6,069 nucleotides of DNA from Erysipelotrichaceae bacterium (GCA_024681275.1 JAILBD010000138.1:1-6069), one strand, 5' to 3'; counted from the first letter of the stretch, positions 1-6,069 are shown. A program made the numbers and translations. The notes: generated by a model from the sequence alone, not told the origin.

Positions 1-2020
1 CAAAAGCATCTTTCATCTTTTCTGCCATGTCACCATAATATGATCCGTCTTCCTTCTTTCCTAAAAGGGAAGCGATCTTTGAAAGATTTGACATCGTCAG
101 ATATGCATAAGTTTCAGGGACATACTTCTTTCCATCTTTCATGCTTTCCTGCATACTCCTGGCATCGGAAAGTCCGTTTTTCGTCTTGGAAGGGATCAGC
201 CACTCACCGTAATGGAATCCGGTGTTCCACAAAAGCTGATCGACCTCTTTCGGCAGTTTTTTATTGCCACGGTATTTCTTCGCTGTCATGATGATGAAAT
301 CTGCCCATTTCTTCATGGTCGGATACTGTTTCTTCAGGATCTCGATATTTCCGGTCTGTTCGTACATCGCTTTCGGGACCAGAACGCAGGCATCGCCCCA
401 TCCTGCAACGCCGACACTTCCTTTGAACAGACCTCCGGCAAATTTCAGAAGAAGGTTCATGCTCTGATAGGTCTGGTTTTCAGGAACGACCATCGGAACG
501 GAACCGTCACTTCGCTGATCGGCACTGACACTTTGCAGCCAGCGTGTGAGGAACGGTGTGACATCTTCATTCTGAAGTGCCGTCGGCGCATAGATGCCGA
601 TATCGCCGGTCCATCCCGCTTTTTCTCTTTGCGGACAGTCCGTCGGGATCGACAACATATTGGAACGCTGCGACCATCTCGTGTTCTCATAGAGCCGGTT
701 GATGCGTTCATCGCTGCAACTGAAGGTTCCGATCTCTTCTTTATCGGATGACATAGCGATTGCCGTAAAATCTTCTTTATTTATTTCTTTTAAACCACTG
801 ACACGGACATAACGGAATCCATGGAAAGAGAATTTTGCCTCATAGACCGCTTCTTTTCCATCAGATACATATTCCACTTTCTGGTCGCAGCCATCACCGA
901 TCCCCTGCGTACCAAGGATATTGTTGAAGTAGTTTCCTTCCTGATCCGGTGTTTCGAAGTGTTCAAGGATGATACTCTGGCCTTTTGGCAGATCGACTCT
1001 GAACCGTACATGACCGGCCAGATTCTGTCCGAAATCGATGATATTCTCACCTTTCGGTGAAACGTAAGCCCTCTTTGCCTCAACTTCTCTGACGGCTCTT
1101 ACCGGTGCATCGATCTGGGCATGAAGATTGTCAAGGGAAACTTCTTTCTTTAAAACGGTCGACCACGCACCGTCATCAAAATCGACGTCGTTCCAACCCG
1201 GGCATTCCAGATTGGCATCATATTTTTCACCGGCAAACAGGTCTGAGAAACAGACCGGTCCGGTCGTTGCCTTTTCACTGCCATCGGAACAGACCGTGGT
1301 CTTTTTTCCGTCTTCCATCGTGATCTCCAGCTGATAAAGGATCGCGTGATCCTGATCGGCCGTTTTCTTGTTCATTGTCGTAGATGGACAGAAATACCAG
1401 CCATCACCCGTGTAGACTCCCAGTGCGTTTTCCCCTTTTTTCAGCAGCTCACTGACATCATATGTCTGATAGCACAGATAACGGTCATAAGATGTGTACT
1501 CCGGCGCAAAGCTTCGATCATCAACTCGTCTGCCGTTGACATATGCTTCATAAATACCGTGGCTGGTCATATATAAGCGTGCTTTTTTGATGTTTCCATC
1601 AACATCGAATGAGCGTCGGAACATCGTTGCCGGCGGCTGATTGCCAAAGCCCTTCCCCCTCTTCTTCAGTTTGAACGGGGCTTGTACAAAAACTGCTTTC
1701 CAGTCTGTCACATTCATAAAAGCCGTTTCAAAGAAACTCTCTGCCGAAGCAGTTTTTCCATGATTGTCTTTCACCTCAACAGACCAGGTATACCTTGTGC
1801 AGGACTTCAGTTTTTCTCCCTGATAAGGGATAAAGGCAAGATCCTGACTTTCTGTAATACCGCTGTCATAGACTGTATCGTCTTTATCTTTGACGATGAT
1901 GCGATAGGACTTCTGCAGGGTGTTTTCTTCTTCGCTTTCGATCTTCCATGAAAAATACGGAAGCTGATCAGTACCCAGAAGTTCCCTACGATGATTGCAA
2001 GTGAGATCGTAAACTTTCAT
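1..2020 (-). CDS. Alpha-L-rhamnosidase, family GH78 (3' end beyond the left edge)
   Basis: The frame is open from the ATG at 2020 to the left edge, giving 673 codons without a stop. An AGGAGG ribosome binding site at 2025-2030, 4 nt before the ATG, fixes the start. The N-terminus has no signal peptide or membrane segment, so the enzyme should act in the cytoplasm on imported rhamnosides or rhamno-oligosaccharides. Domain order by resemblance to the family: fibronectin-like domain (about 1-105), carbohydrate-binding-like N-terminal domain (about 130-310, with MTSHGIYEAYVNG from residue 151), beta-sandwich (about 315-430), then the start of the (alpha/alpha)6 catalytic barrel. The family motif DCPQREKAGWTGD starts at residue 461. 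Its D461, E466 and D473 have the spacing of the rhamnose-binding acids of Bacillus GL1 RhaB, and E466 is the expected general acid. WGDA follows at 541-544. Family members are usually about 870-1000 residues, so some 200-300 residues, including the general base, lie outside. The AraC-type gene is divergent. Family assignment is firm; the substrate is not known. Confidence 0.95.
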   Translation of the reverse strand, partial: MKVYDLTCNHRRELLGTDQLPYFSWKIESEEENTLQKSYRIIVKDKDDTVYDSGITESQDLAFIPYQGEKLKSCTRYTWSVEVKDNHGKTASAESFFETAFMNVTDWKAVFVQAPFKLKKRGKGFGNQPPATMFRRSFDVDGNIKKARLYMTSHGIYEAYVNGRRVDDRSFAPEYTSYDRYLCYQTYDVSELLKKGENALGVYTGDGWYFCPSTTMNKKTADQDHAILYQLEITMEDGKKTTVCSDGSEKATTGPVCFSDLFAGEKYDANLECPGWNDVDFDDGAWSTVLKKEVSLDNLHAQIDAPVRAVREVEAKRAYVSPKGENIIDFGQNLAGHVRFRVDLPKGQSIILEHFETPDQEGNYFNNILGTQGIGDGCDQKVEYVSDGKEAVYEAKFSFHGFRYVRVSGLKEINKEDFTAIAMSSDKEEIGTFSCSDERINRLYENTRWSQRSNMLSIPTDCPQREKAGWTGDIGIYAPTALQNEDVTPFLTRWLQSVSADQRSDGSVPMVVPENQTYQSMNLLLKFAGGLFKGSVGVAGWGDACVLVPKAMYEQTGNIEILKKQYPTMKKWADFIIMTAKKYRGNKKLPKEVDQLLWNTGFHYGEWLIPSKTKNGLSDARSMQESMKDGKKYVPETYAYLTMSNLSKIASLLGKKEDGSYYGDMAEKMKDAF

Positions 2021-2043
2021 AATTCCTCCTGATTTGAATGATA

Positions 2044-2071
2044 TTGCGCTTTTTTTGATATGCTCTATAAT
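2044..2071 (+). promoter_or_regulatory. Putative promoter of the AraC-type gene
   Basis: A perfect TATAAT lies at 2066-2071. A partial -35 box, TTGCGC at 2044-2049, is 16 bp upstream. Transcription would start near 2078, leaving a leader of about 68 nt before the ATG at 2146. The promoter faces the rhamnosidase promoter head-on: the two TATAAT boxes are only 13 bp apart. This is prediction from consensus only. Confidence 0.45.
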
Positions 2072-2084
2072 CATTTTAGAGGGA

Positions 2085-2113
2085 ATTATACCGTGAATAC
2101 TATGCATTAAAAT
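2085..2113 (-). promoter_or_regulatory. Putative activator-dependent promoter of the rhamnosidase gene
   Basis: Read leftward, a perfect TATAAT lies at 2090-2085. At the expected 17-bp distance (2113-2108) the sequence is ATTTTA, a poor -35 box. A good -10 with a weak -35 is typical of promoters that need an activator, and the AraC-type direct repeat at 2103-2140 covers exactly this -35 region. The start would be near 2078, with a leader of about 58 nt. This is inferred from consensus and spacing. Confidence 0.45.
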
Positions 2114-2140
2114 GCGGAGTTCTTGCACAATCTTGCGGAG
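2103..2140. promoter_or_regulatory. Putative AraC-family operator (two 17-bp direct half-sites, 21-bp period)
   Basis: Two copies of TGCAnnAnnnTGCGGAG lie at 2103-2119 and 2124-2140, with 12 of 17 positions identical and a 4-bp spacer. TGC recurs at 2103, 2113, 2124 and 2134, so four contact points sit on one helix face. Direct 17-bp half-sites separated by 4 bp, each with two boxes about 10 bp apart, is the layout of the E. coli AraC I1-I2 sites and suits a protein with two helix-turn-helix motifs. The left copy covers the -35 region of the rhamnosidase promoter, as for a class II activator. The right copy overlaps the GGAGG (2137-2141) that serves the regulator gene, which would allow autorepression. 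The function is inferred; the repeat is seen directly. Confidence 0.5.
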
Positions 2141-2145
2141 GAATC

Positions 2146-3126
2146 ATGTTTGAGAGATACAATTTAGTCCATTATGAACTTACAGACAGTTTTTCAAAGA
2201 TCATTAAAAACAGCCATTCAGATGACGAAGCTGTCCGAAAACAGTATCAGCCCATGCTTCAGGCGAACTTCAGGCTGAATGGATATGTCGATGTTCTGCC
2301 TTTTTTCCCGCAGGTCGAAGACCGCTGGTATTCTTGGATGCGGCTACAGTCCTTTTCACACATGTATTCGCAAGCAGACTATTTCACAGCCCGTAAAGAT
2401 GTCGATTCCTATCTGATGATCTGTACGATCTCAGGCAAAGGAAAGATGTCATATGAAGAAAAAGATTTTCTTCTGAAAAGAGGTGATGTTCTTTGGATCG
2501 ACTGTCATAAGAAGCACGAATACCGCACAGAAGCAGATTATTGGGAACATCTTGATCTTCATGTCGTCGGTGAAGGGATCACAATGTACTATGATGCCTA
2601 TCGGCAGAACAAAGAGATGCTCATTCATTATGACGATCCGGATGTTCTTATCCATAAGATTGAACTGCTGCTTGATGCGTATACCCATCCTTCGCCGACC
2701 AAAGGAATCGATTGTGCTTATGCGGTCACAGCAATCCTGACGGATCTGATCGACCATCAGTATGGAACGGCGATTGAACACGATGAACATTCTTCAACAA
2801 AACTGATCCGGGACCTGATCAGCTATATCCATGATCATTTCAAGGAAACGATCAGCCTTGATGATCTATCAAAACAGGTCAGTCTGTCAAAGTACCATCT
2901 GTCCAGAGAATTCAAAAAACAGACCGGTTTCCCACCGAATGACTATCTTATTCAGCTGCGAATGGAACATGCCAGAAACCTGCTTGTTAATTCCTCTCTT
3001 CCGATCGGACAGATCGGACAGCTGAGCGGTTTTGAAAACGAAGCATATTTCTCCCGCCTGTTCAAACAGAAAACAGGAAACAGTCCGAGTGTTTACCGCG
3101 AACGTTTTTTTACTGACAGGCAGTAA
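2146..3126 (+). CDS. AraC-family transcriptional regulator with N-terminal cupin domain
   Basis: This is a 326-residue cytoplasmic DNA-binding protein. GGAGG at 2137-2141, 4 nt before the ATG, supports the start. After a leader of about 85 residues, a cupin-like AraC ligand-binding domain covers about 88-142 (G-x-G-K-M-x-Y, then RGDVLWID, then H121/H124 and W133). The C-terminal AraC domain (about 222-322) has two helix-turn-helix motifs: the first at about 237-258 (LDDLSKQVSLSKYHLSREFK), the second at about 286-310, followed by the family signature GFENEAYFSRLFKQKTG. Length is normal for the RhaS/YesN-like group. It is divergent from the GH78 rhamnosidase, and the gap holds a repeat fitting an AraC-type operator, so it most likely activates that gene in response to rhamnose or a rhamnoside. 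The ligand is inferred from the neighbour only. A short TTACTG/CAGTAA dyad spans the stop codon but lacks a T tract. The gene probably ends at the two-way terminator at 3405-3453. Confidence 0.93.
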   Translation: MFERYNLVHYELTDSFSKIIKNSHSDDEAVRKQYQPMLQANFRLNGYVDVLPFFPQVEDRWYSWMRLQSFSHMYSQADYFTARKDVDSYLMICTISGKGKMSYEEKDFLLKRGDVLWIDCHKKHEYRTEADYWEHLDLHVVGEGITMYYDAYRQNKEMLIHYDDPDVLIHKIELLLDAYTHPSPTKGIDCAYAVTAILTDLIDHQYGTAIEHDEHSSTKLIRDLISYIHDHFKETISLDDLSKQVSLSKYHLSREFKKQTGFPPNDYLIQLRMEHARNLLVNSSLPIGQIGQLSGFENEAYFSRLFKQKTGNSPSVYRERFFTDRQ

Positions 3127-3215
3127 GCTGTTTATCTGTTTTTCGCTTCACAGTGAATTTACCGGTAGGATCATAATCAAACATCAGAGAATCGCTGCCG
3201 TAAATCTGTCGTATG

Positions 3216-3243
3216 AAAAAGGCACTTGATTCTAAAAGTGCCT
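3216..3243 (-). terminator. Leftward intrinsic terminator hairpin
   Basis: AGGCACTT (3220-3227) pairs over 8 bp with AAGTGCCT (3236-3243) around an 8-nt loop. Read leftward, the stem is followed by five T (the A run at 3216-3220). On the plus strand no T tract follows, so the orientation is leftward. No intact leftward gene ends just before it: the nearest, the LacI-like gene, ends 220 bp away behind its own terminator. It may be a backstop or a relic of a lost gene or element end. Confidence 0.5.
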
Positions 3244-3273
3244 GTAAATACTTGATTATTTCATGTATCCACA

Positions 3274-3323
3274 TCTGCCTCTTAATCAGAGGGTCTGGGG
3301 TTCGATCCCCCAGGGAATCACCA
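3274..3323 (+). pseudogene. 3' fragment of a tRNA-Lys(CTT) gene, probable integration-site remnant
   Basis: The sequence has the 3' two-thirds of a tRNA. The anticodon arm is TCTGC (3274-3278), loop CTCTTAA (3279-3285, anticodon CTT at 3281-3283), then TCAGA (3286-3290), with a C/T mismatch at the loop-closing pair. A variable region GGGTC follows. The T arm is perfect: TGGGG, TTCGATC, CCCCA (3296-3312). Then come the acceptor strand GGGAATC (3313-3319), discriminator A and an encoded CCA (3321-3323). A full tRNA would start near 3248 with GATTCCC, but that stretch has no complementary acceptor strand and no D arm (no GG-containing D loop). It is therefore not a working tRNA. Such 3' fragments arise when an element integrates at the 3' end of a tRNA gene and displaces the original end. 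Confidence 0.75.
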
Positions 3324-3404
3324 TCGAGAACAATAAGTCCGGAAAGATTTTTTTGTTTCAAATGTGTCCAAACCATTTAAAATAAGGCTTTTCATAAAGA
3401 ATAG

Positions 3405-3453
3405 AAAAACTCTCAGTTAAACCAATGATAATGGTCTAAATGAGAGTTTTTTT
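3405..3453. terminator. Two-way terminator between convergent units
   Basis: AAAAACTCTCA (3405-3415) pairs with TGAGAGTTTTT (3441-3451) over 11 bp. Inside, TTA-x-ACCA (3417-3424) can pair with TGGT-x-TAA (3432-3439) around a 7-nt loop, making one long imperfect hairpin. It ends in seven T on the plus strand (3447-3453) and five T on the minus strand. It can serve the rightward AraC unit and the leftward operon, whose last stop codon ends 9 nt away at 3463. Confidence 0.8.
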
Positions 3454-3462
3454 GTAATATGT

Positions 3463-4278
3463 TTATCTGCTTGAATCCCTCTTGACCAGTGAAACAGGGA
3501 TGACGTTTCTTTCTTCGACTGTTTCTCTGTTCAGGACTTTCAGTAAGACTTCACACGCCTTATAGGCGATGTCCCTGAAGTTGCGGTCGATCGAAGTGAT
3601 CGAAGGAGAAGACAAGGTGGAGTATGGCGTATTGTCAAAGGAGATCAGCTTGATATCCTCCGGGGCATAGTAACCAAGCTCGCCGATGGCCTTCATGACG
3701 GAAAAGGCGGAACGGTCGGAAGATGTGATGATACCGTCGATCTTTCTTCCTTCCGCAAGCTGTTCCATGATGATATCCTTTGTCTCTTCCTGCGAGGATC
3801 TGAGACCCTTGCGGTACAGGACATGGGAATCCTCGATGCCGTTTTCTTTCAGAGCGGAGAGATAGCCGTTGACTCTTGGCGATTCCTTGTGCTGAGCGAT
3901 ATAGCCAGGAAGTAAGAGGATACTCCTGCATCCCTTTTCGATGAGATATTCTGTCGCTTGCTTCATCGCGGCTTCATCGTCATTGCCCACCCAAGGGATA
4001 TTCCTTGCAGAAGACGGTTTGCGGTCGACGAAGACCAGTGGATAATCTTTGGGAAGTAAGTCTTCACTCAGTTCCGATAAGCCCGAGACATCGATGATGC
4101 CCGCACAGACTGTGGAAAGGCTTTGCAGATATTCTTTCTCCCGTTCGACGTCGTTGTGGCAGTCTGCGACAAATAATCGGTATCCCTTTTCGCTCAAGGA
4201 ACGTTCTGTAAAATGGACCAGAGAAGAAAAGAAAGAATTGTCGCAATTTGGCACGATCATGCCGATGAGATTTTTCAT
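3463..4278 (-). CDS. LacI-family sugar-sensor domain lacking the DNA-binding head
   Basis: This 271-residue protein matches the periplasmic-binding-like core of LacI/GalR regulators from its third residue. LIGMIVPNCDNSFFSSL opens the first subdomain. VDRKP (84-88), VGND (97-100), the SPRVNGY segment with R135 (133-139), ITSSDR with D188, and ISFDN with D215 are the usual effector-pocket landmarks. The usual N-terminal 55-60 residues, helix-turn-helix plus hinge helix, are absent. An in-frame TGA lies two codons before the ATG, and the DNA upstream encodes the end of the epimerase, so no extension is possible. There is no signal peptide, so it is not an exported binding protein. Its ATG overlaps the epimerase TGA (ATGA), implying translational coupling, with an AAGGGGG 7 nt upstream as ribosome binding site. 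It could be a degenerate repressor, or a cytoplasmic sugar-phosphate sensor acting through protein contacts. The fold is secure; the role is unknown. Confidence 0.88.
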   Translation of the reverse strand: MKNLIGMIVPNCDNSFFSSLVHFTERSLSEKGYRLFVADCHNDVEREKEYLQSLSTVCAGIIDVSGLSELSEDLLPKDYPLVFVDRKPSSARNIPWVGNDDEAAMKQATEYLIEKGCRSILLLPGYIAQHKESPRVNGYLSALKENGIEDSHVLYRKGLRSSQEETKDIIMEQLAEGRKIDGIITSSDRSAFSVMKAIGELGYYAPEDIKLISFDNTPYSTLSSPSITSIDRNFRDIAYKACEVLLKVLNRETVEERNVIPVSLVKRDSSR

Positions 4279-4934
4279 TCCTCATTCCCCCTTAAGGAAT
4301 CGATCAGTTCCTTATACGTCTTGCCTTTTCGGAATAAGGCGGAAGATCCAAGTATGAAGCCATCCGCACCTAAATTCGATAAGTCTTCGATGACCTCTGG
4401 TGAACAATGGCCGTCGATCATGACCTTGAAGCCGTATTCTTCTTTTAATTTAACCAGCTGTTCCACTTTCTTTCTGGTGAAGTCGATGAAGCCCTGTCCG
4501 GCAAAACCCGGATTGACCGTCATAACCAGGACATAGTCACAGAGATTCAATATCTCACTGATGGAGGCAACAGAAGTATCAGGGTTGACCGCAATACCGG
4601 CATAGGCACCCATCTCCTTGATATGAGCTAAAGTCTTCACAACATATCTTTCCGATTCCGGATGGATGTAGATGATGTTGGCACCGGCTTTGATGAACCA
4701 GTCGACCTTGTTGGCGGGATTCTCCATCATCAGATGGCAATCCAGAGGTTTGTCCGTATATCTTCTTATCGTCTGCACATCCATGACGCCCATCGTGAAG
4801 TTGGGAACGAAGGTCCCGTCCATGATGTCGCAATGAAAGATATCCACGCCTGCATCATCGAGTGCTCTGACTTCATCGGCGAGGTGGCCGTAGTTGGCAC
4901 ACATCATGGAAGGACATAATAAACGTTTTGACAT
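4275..4934 (-). CDS. alsE: Sugar-phosphate 3-epimerase, AlsE-like (D-allulose-6-phosphate 3-epimerase) of the Rpe family
   Basis: This 219-residue TIM-barrel enzyme has normal length for the family. Metal-binding and catalytic positions are intact: H34 and D36 in HCDIMDG, H67 in DCHLM, and D174 in IDGHC. The phosphate-binding segments NPGFAGQ (141-147) and GSSALF (196-201) are also present. Several motifs follow E. coli AlsE rather than Rpe: PSMMC (8-12; AlsE PSLMC, Rpe PSILS), PLDCHLM (Rpe usually has DVHLM), and DGHC (AlsE DGSC, Rpe DGGI). This favours allulose 6-phosphate to fructose 6-phosphate over ribulose 5-phosphate to xylulose 5-phosphate, although side activity on the pentose is likely. 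AAGGAAGGA, 6 nt before the ATG, is a good ribosome binding site. It follows rpiB after 15 bp and overlaps the LacI-like gene by 4 bp. Family assignment is near certain; the allulose reading is moderately supported. Confidence 0.9.
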   Translation of the reverse strand: MSKRLLCPSMMCANYGHLADEVRALDDAGVDIFHCDIMDGTFVPNFTMGVMDVQTIRRYTDKPLDCHLMMENPANKVDWFIKAGANIIYIHPESERYVVKTLAHIKEMGAYAGIAVNPDTSVASISEILNLCDYVLVMTVNPGFAGQGFIDFTRKKVEQLVKLKEEYGFKVMIDGHCSPEVIEDLSNLGADGFILGSSALFRKGKTYKELIDSLRGNEE

Positions 4935-4949
4935 AATGTTTCCTTCCTT

Positions 4950-5414
4950 CTATTCGTGAGCTGCTTTCAGATCCTGGGTCTCTTCGATCTCTTTGATCAT
5001 ATCGATACGGGTCTGGTGTCTGCCGCCTTCATATTCCGCATTCAGCCATTCGTCACAGATCATCTTGGCCGTCTCGATGCCGATGACTCTGGCACCGAAG
5101 GCGATGATGTTGGTGTTGTTGTGCTGTTTGCTGAGCTTGGCGGTATACGGATCAGAACAGACACAGGCTCTGATACCTCTGACCTTGTTGGCACTTAATG
5201 ATATTCCTACACCTGTGCCGCAGATCAAAACACCTGCATCCACTTCATGGTCGGCGACCATCCTTGCGACTTTATATCCACTTACCGGATAATTGAATCT
5301 TTCTGTAGAGTTTGTGCCTACATCGATGACTTCGTGCCCTAAGGACTCTAAATACTCTTTGATTTCTTTCTTCATGTCTAATGCAACATGATCGTTGCCG
5401 ATGGCGAGTTTCAT
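4950..5414 (-). CDS. rpiB: RpiB/LacAB-family sugar-phosphate isomerase (ribose-5-P or allose-6-P isomerase)
   Basis: This is a 154-residue cytoplasmic aldose-ketose isomerase. D8-H9 in GNDHVA, the catalytic cysteine C65 in CGTGVG (65-70), H98 in KQHNNTN, and R132/R136 in GGRHQTR match E. coli RpiB at nearly the same positions. That enzyme interconverts ribose 5-phosphate with ribulose 5-phosphate and also acts on allose 6-phosphate. The paired LacA/LacB galactose-6-phosphate isomerase subunits are related, but only one gene is present here, which argues for the RpiB type. AAAGGA (5424-5429) lies 9 nt before the ATG. It sits between the GH1 glycosidase (94-bp gap with a hairpin) and the AlsE-like epimerase (15 bp), so an allose-6-phosphate to allulose-6-phosphate step fits the context. 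Family certain, physiological substrate inferred. Confidence 0.93.
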   Translation of the reverse strand: MKLAIGNDHVALDMKKEIKEYLESLGHEVIDVGTNSTERFNYPVSGYKVARMVADHEVDAGVLICGTGVGISLSANKVRGIRACVCSDPYTAKLSKQHNNTNIIAFGARVIGIETAKMICDEWLNAEYEGGRHQTRIDMIKEIEETQDLKAAHE

Positions 5415-5438
5415 TAAATCAGTTCCTTTCTATCATAA

Positions 5439-5468
5439 GGAAAACCCTGAATCGGTTTCAGTTTTTCC
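5439..5468 (-). promoter_or_regulatory. Intra-operon hairpin with a cre-like core, between the GH1 gene and rpiB
   Basis: Read leftward, GGAAAA and CTGAA (5468-5457) pair with TTCAG and TTTTCC (5451-5439) across a small internal bulge and a 5-nt loop. It lies 40 nt after the GH1 stop, and only a poor T stretch (TTTTCCTTA) follows. It is therefore more likely an mRNA-processing, stability or partial-attenuation element than a full terminator. The core TGAAACCGATTCA resembles a catabolite-control (cre) or LacI-type operator with one base missing. Both readings are tentative. Confidence 0.35.
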
Positions 5469-5508
5469 TTCTTTGCATATCATTTTGTATTTTTTTTCTG
5501 ATCAGATC

Positions 5509-6069
<561 letters not shown>

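Larger units (their letters stand above)
3127..3462. other. Gene-free junction between the two convergent units
   Basis: No credible coding sequence is seen in these 336 bases. From left to right they hold about 90 bases with no recognisable signal, a leftward terminator-like hairpin (3216-3243), a short AT-rich stretch in which ACTTGATT occurs twice (3224-3231 and 3250-3257), a tRNA-Lys 3' fragment (3274-3323), about 80 AT-rich bases, and a two-way terminator (3405-3453). The mixture of a broken tRNA and two terminators suggests a recombination junction rather than a simple spacer. Confidence 0.7.

Noticed and set aside
212..751. Rightward open frame of 179 codons
   Set aside because: It is antisense to the catalytic domain of the GH78 gene, where the leftward frame has clear family motifs. 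It resembles no family I know and is a shadow of codon use.
2055..2060. TTGATA as the -35 box of the AraC-type gene
   Set aside because: It is a good -35 match, but no acceptable -10 lies 16-18 bp downstream. The TATAAT at 2066 is much too close to pair with it.
3110..3126. TTACTG/CAGTAA hairpin over the AraC stop codon as its terminator
   Set aside because: The stem has only 6 bp and no T tract follows on the plus strand; the T run lies before the stem. The hairpin at 3405-3453 is a far better terminator.
3248..3323. Complete 76-nt tRNA
   Set aside because: The 5' seven bases do not pair with the acceptor strand GGGAATC, and no D arm can be folded, so only a 3' fragment is supported.
3110..3376. 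Leftward 88-codon open frame with the peptide GDRTPDPLIKRQ
   Set aside because: This is the familiar false protein obtained by translating the antisense strand of a tRNA T arm and anticodon arm. It lies across the tRNA-Lys fragment and overlaps the AraC 3' end.
4064..4285. Start of an N-terminal helix-turn-helix for the LacI-like gene in another frame (a frameshift)
   Set aside because: The 73-codon frame here translates to nothing like a LacI head, and the DNA upstream is fully accounted for by an intact epimerase C-terminus. A simple frameshift does not explain the missing head.
4950..5414. LacA/LacB galactose-6-phosphate isomerase
   Set aside because: Those enzymes are two subunits encoded by adjacent genes. 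Only one gene is present, its residues match RpiB closely, and no tagatose-pathway gene is seen.

Overview
The window looks like chromosomal DNA of a low-to-moderate-GC Bacillota, plausibly a gut carbohydrate fermenter. Strong AGGAGG-type ribosome binding sites, AT-rich intergenic gaps, a 6-phospho-glycosidase of the kind that follows PTS uptake, and a CCA encoded in the tRNA remnant all fit this. I cannot name the species from the sequence alone. Two sugar-catabolic units meet in the middle of the window and transcribe towards each other.

Left unit (1-3126). A large leftward gene runs off the left edge and encodes a signal-peptide-less family GH78 alpha-L-rhamnosidase; 673 residues are visible. 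A rightward AraC-type regulator with a cupin domain is transcribed divergently from it. The 125-bp gap between them holds two consensus TATAAT boxes facing each other. It also holds a 17-bp direct repeat with a 21-bp period that has the geometry of an AraC-family operator. The repeat covers the -35 region of the rhamnosidase promoter and also the regulator's own ribosome binding site. The simplest reading is a rhamnoside-responsive activator that switches on the rhamnosidase and limits its own synthesis.

Junction (3127-3462). This gene-free stretch contains a leftward terminator hairpin, then the 3' portion of a tRNA-Lys(CTT) gene (anticodon arm through CCA) with no D arm and no 5' acceptor strand, then a long two-way terminator. 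The tRNA fragment looks like the residue left at the far end of an element integrated into a tRNA gene. If so, the rhamnosidase/AraC side is the transferred side.

Right unit (3463-6069). A leftward operon reads GH1 6-phospho-beta-glycosidase (enters from the right edge), RpiB-type sugar-phosphate isomerase, an epimerase closer in its motifs to allulose-6-phosphate 3-epimerase (AlsE) than to housekeeping Rpe, and a LacI-family sensor domain that has no DNA-binding head. The last two genes overlap by ATGA. Together the enzymes could release a 6-phospho-sugar from an imported phosphoglycoside and, if that sugar is allose 6-phosphate, convert it through allulose 6-phosphate to fructose 6-phosphate. 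The operon promoter, and any PTS permease, lie outside the window.

The most interesting points are the headless LacI protein coupled to the epimerase, the possible alloside pathway, the AraC-type operator, and the tRNA-fragment boundary.
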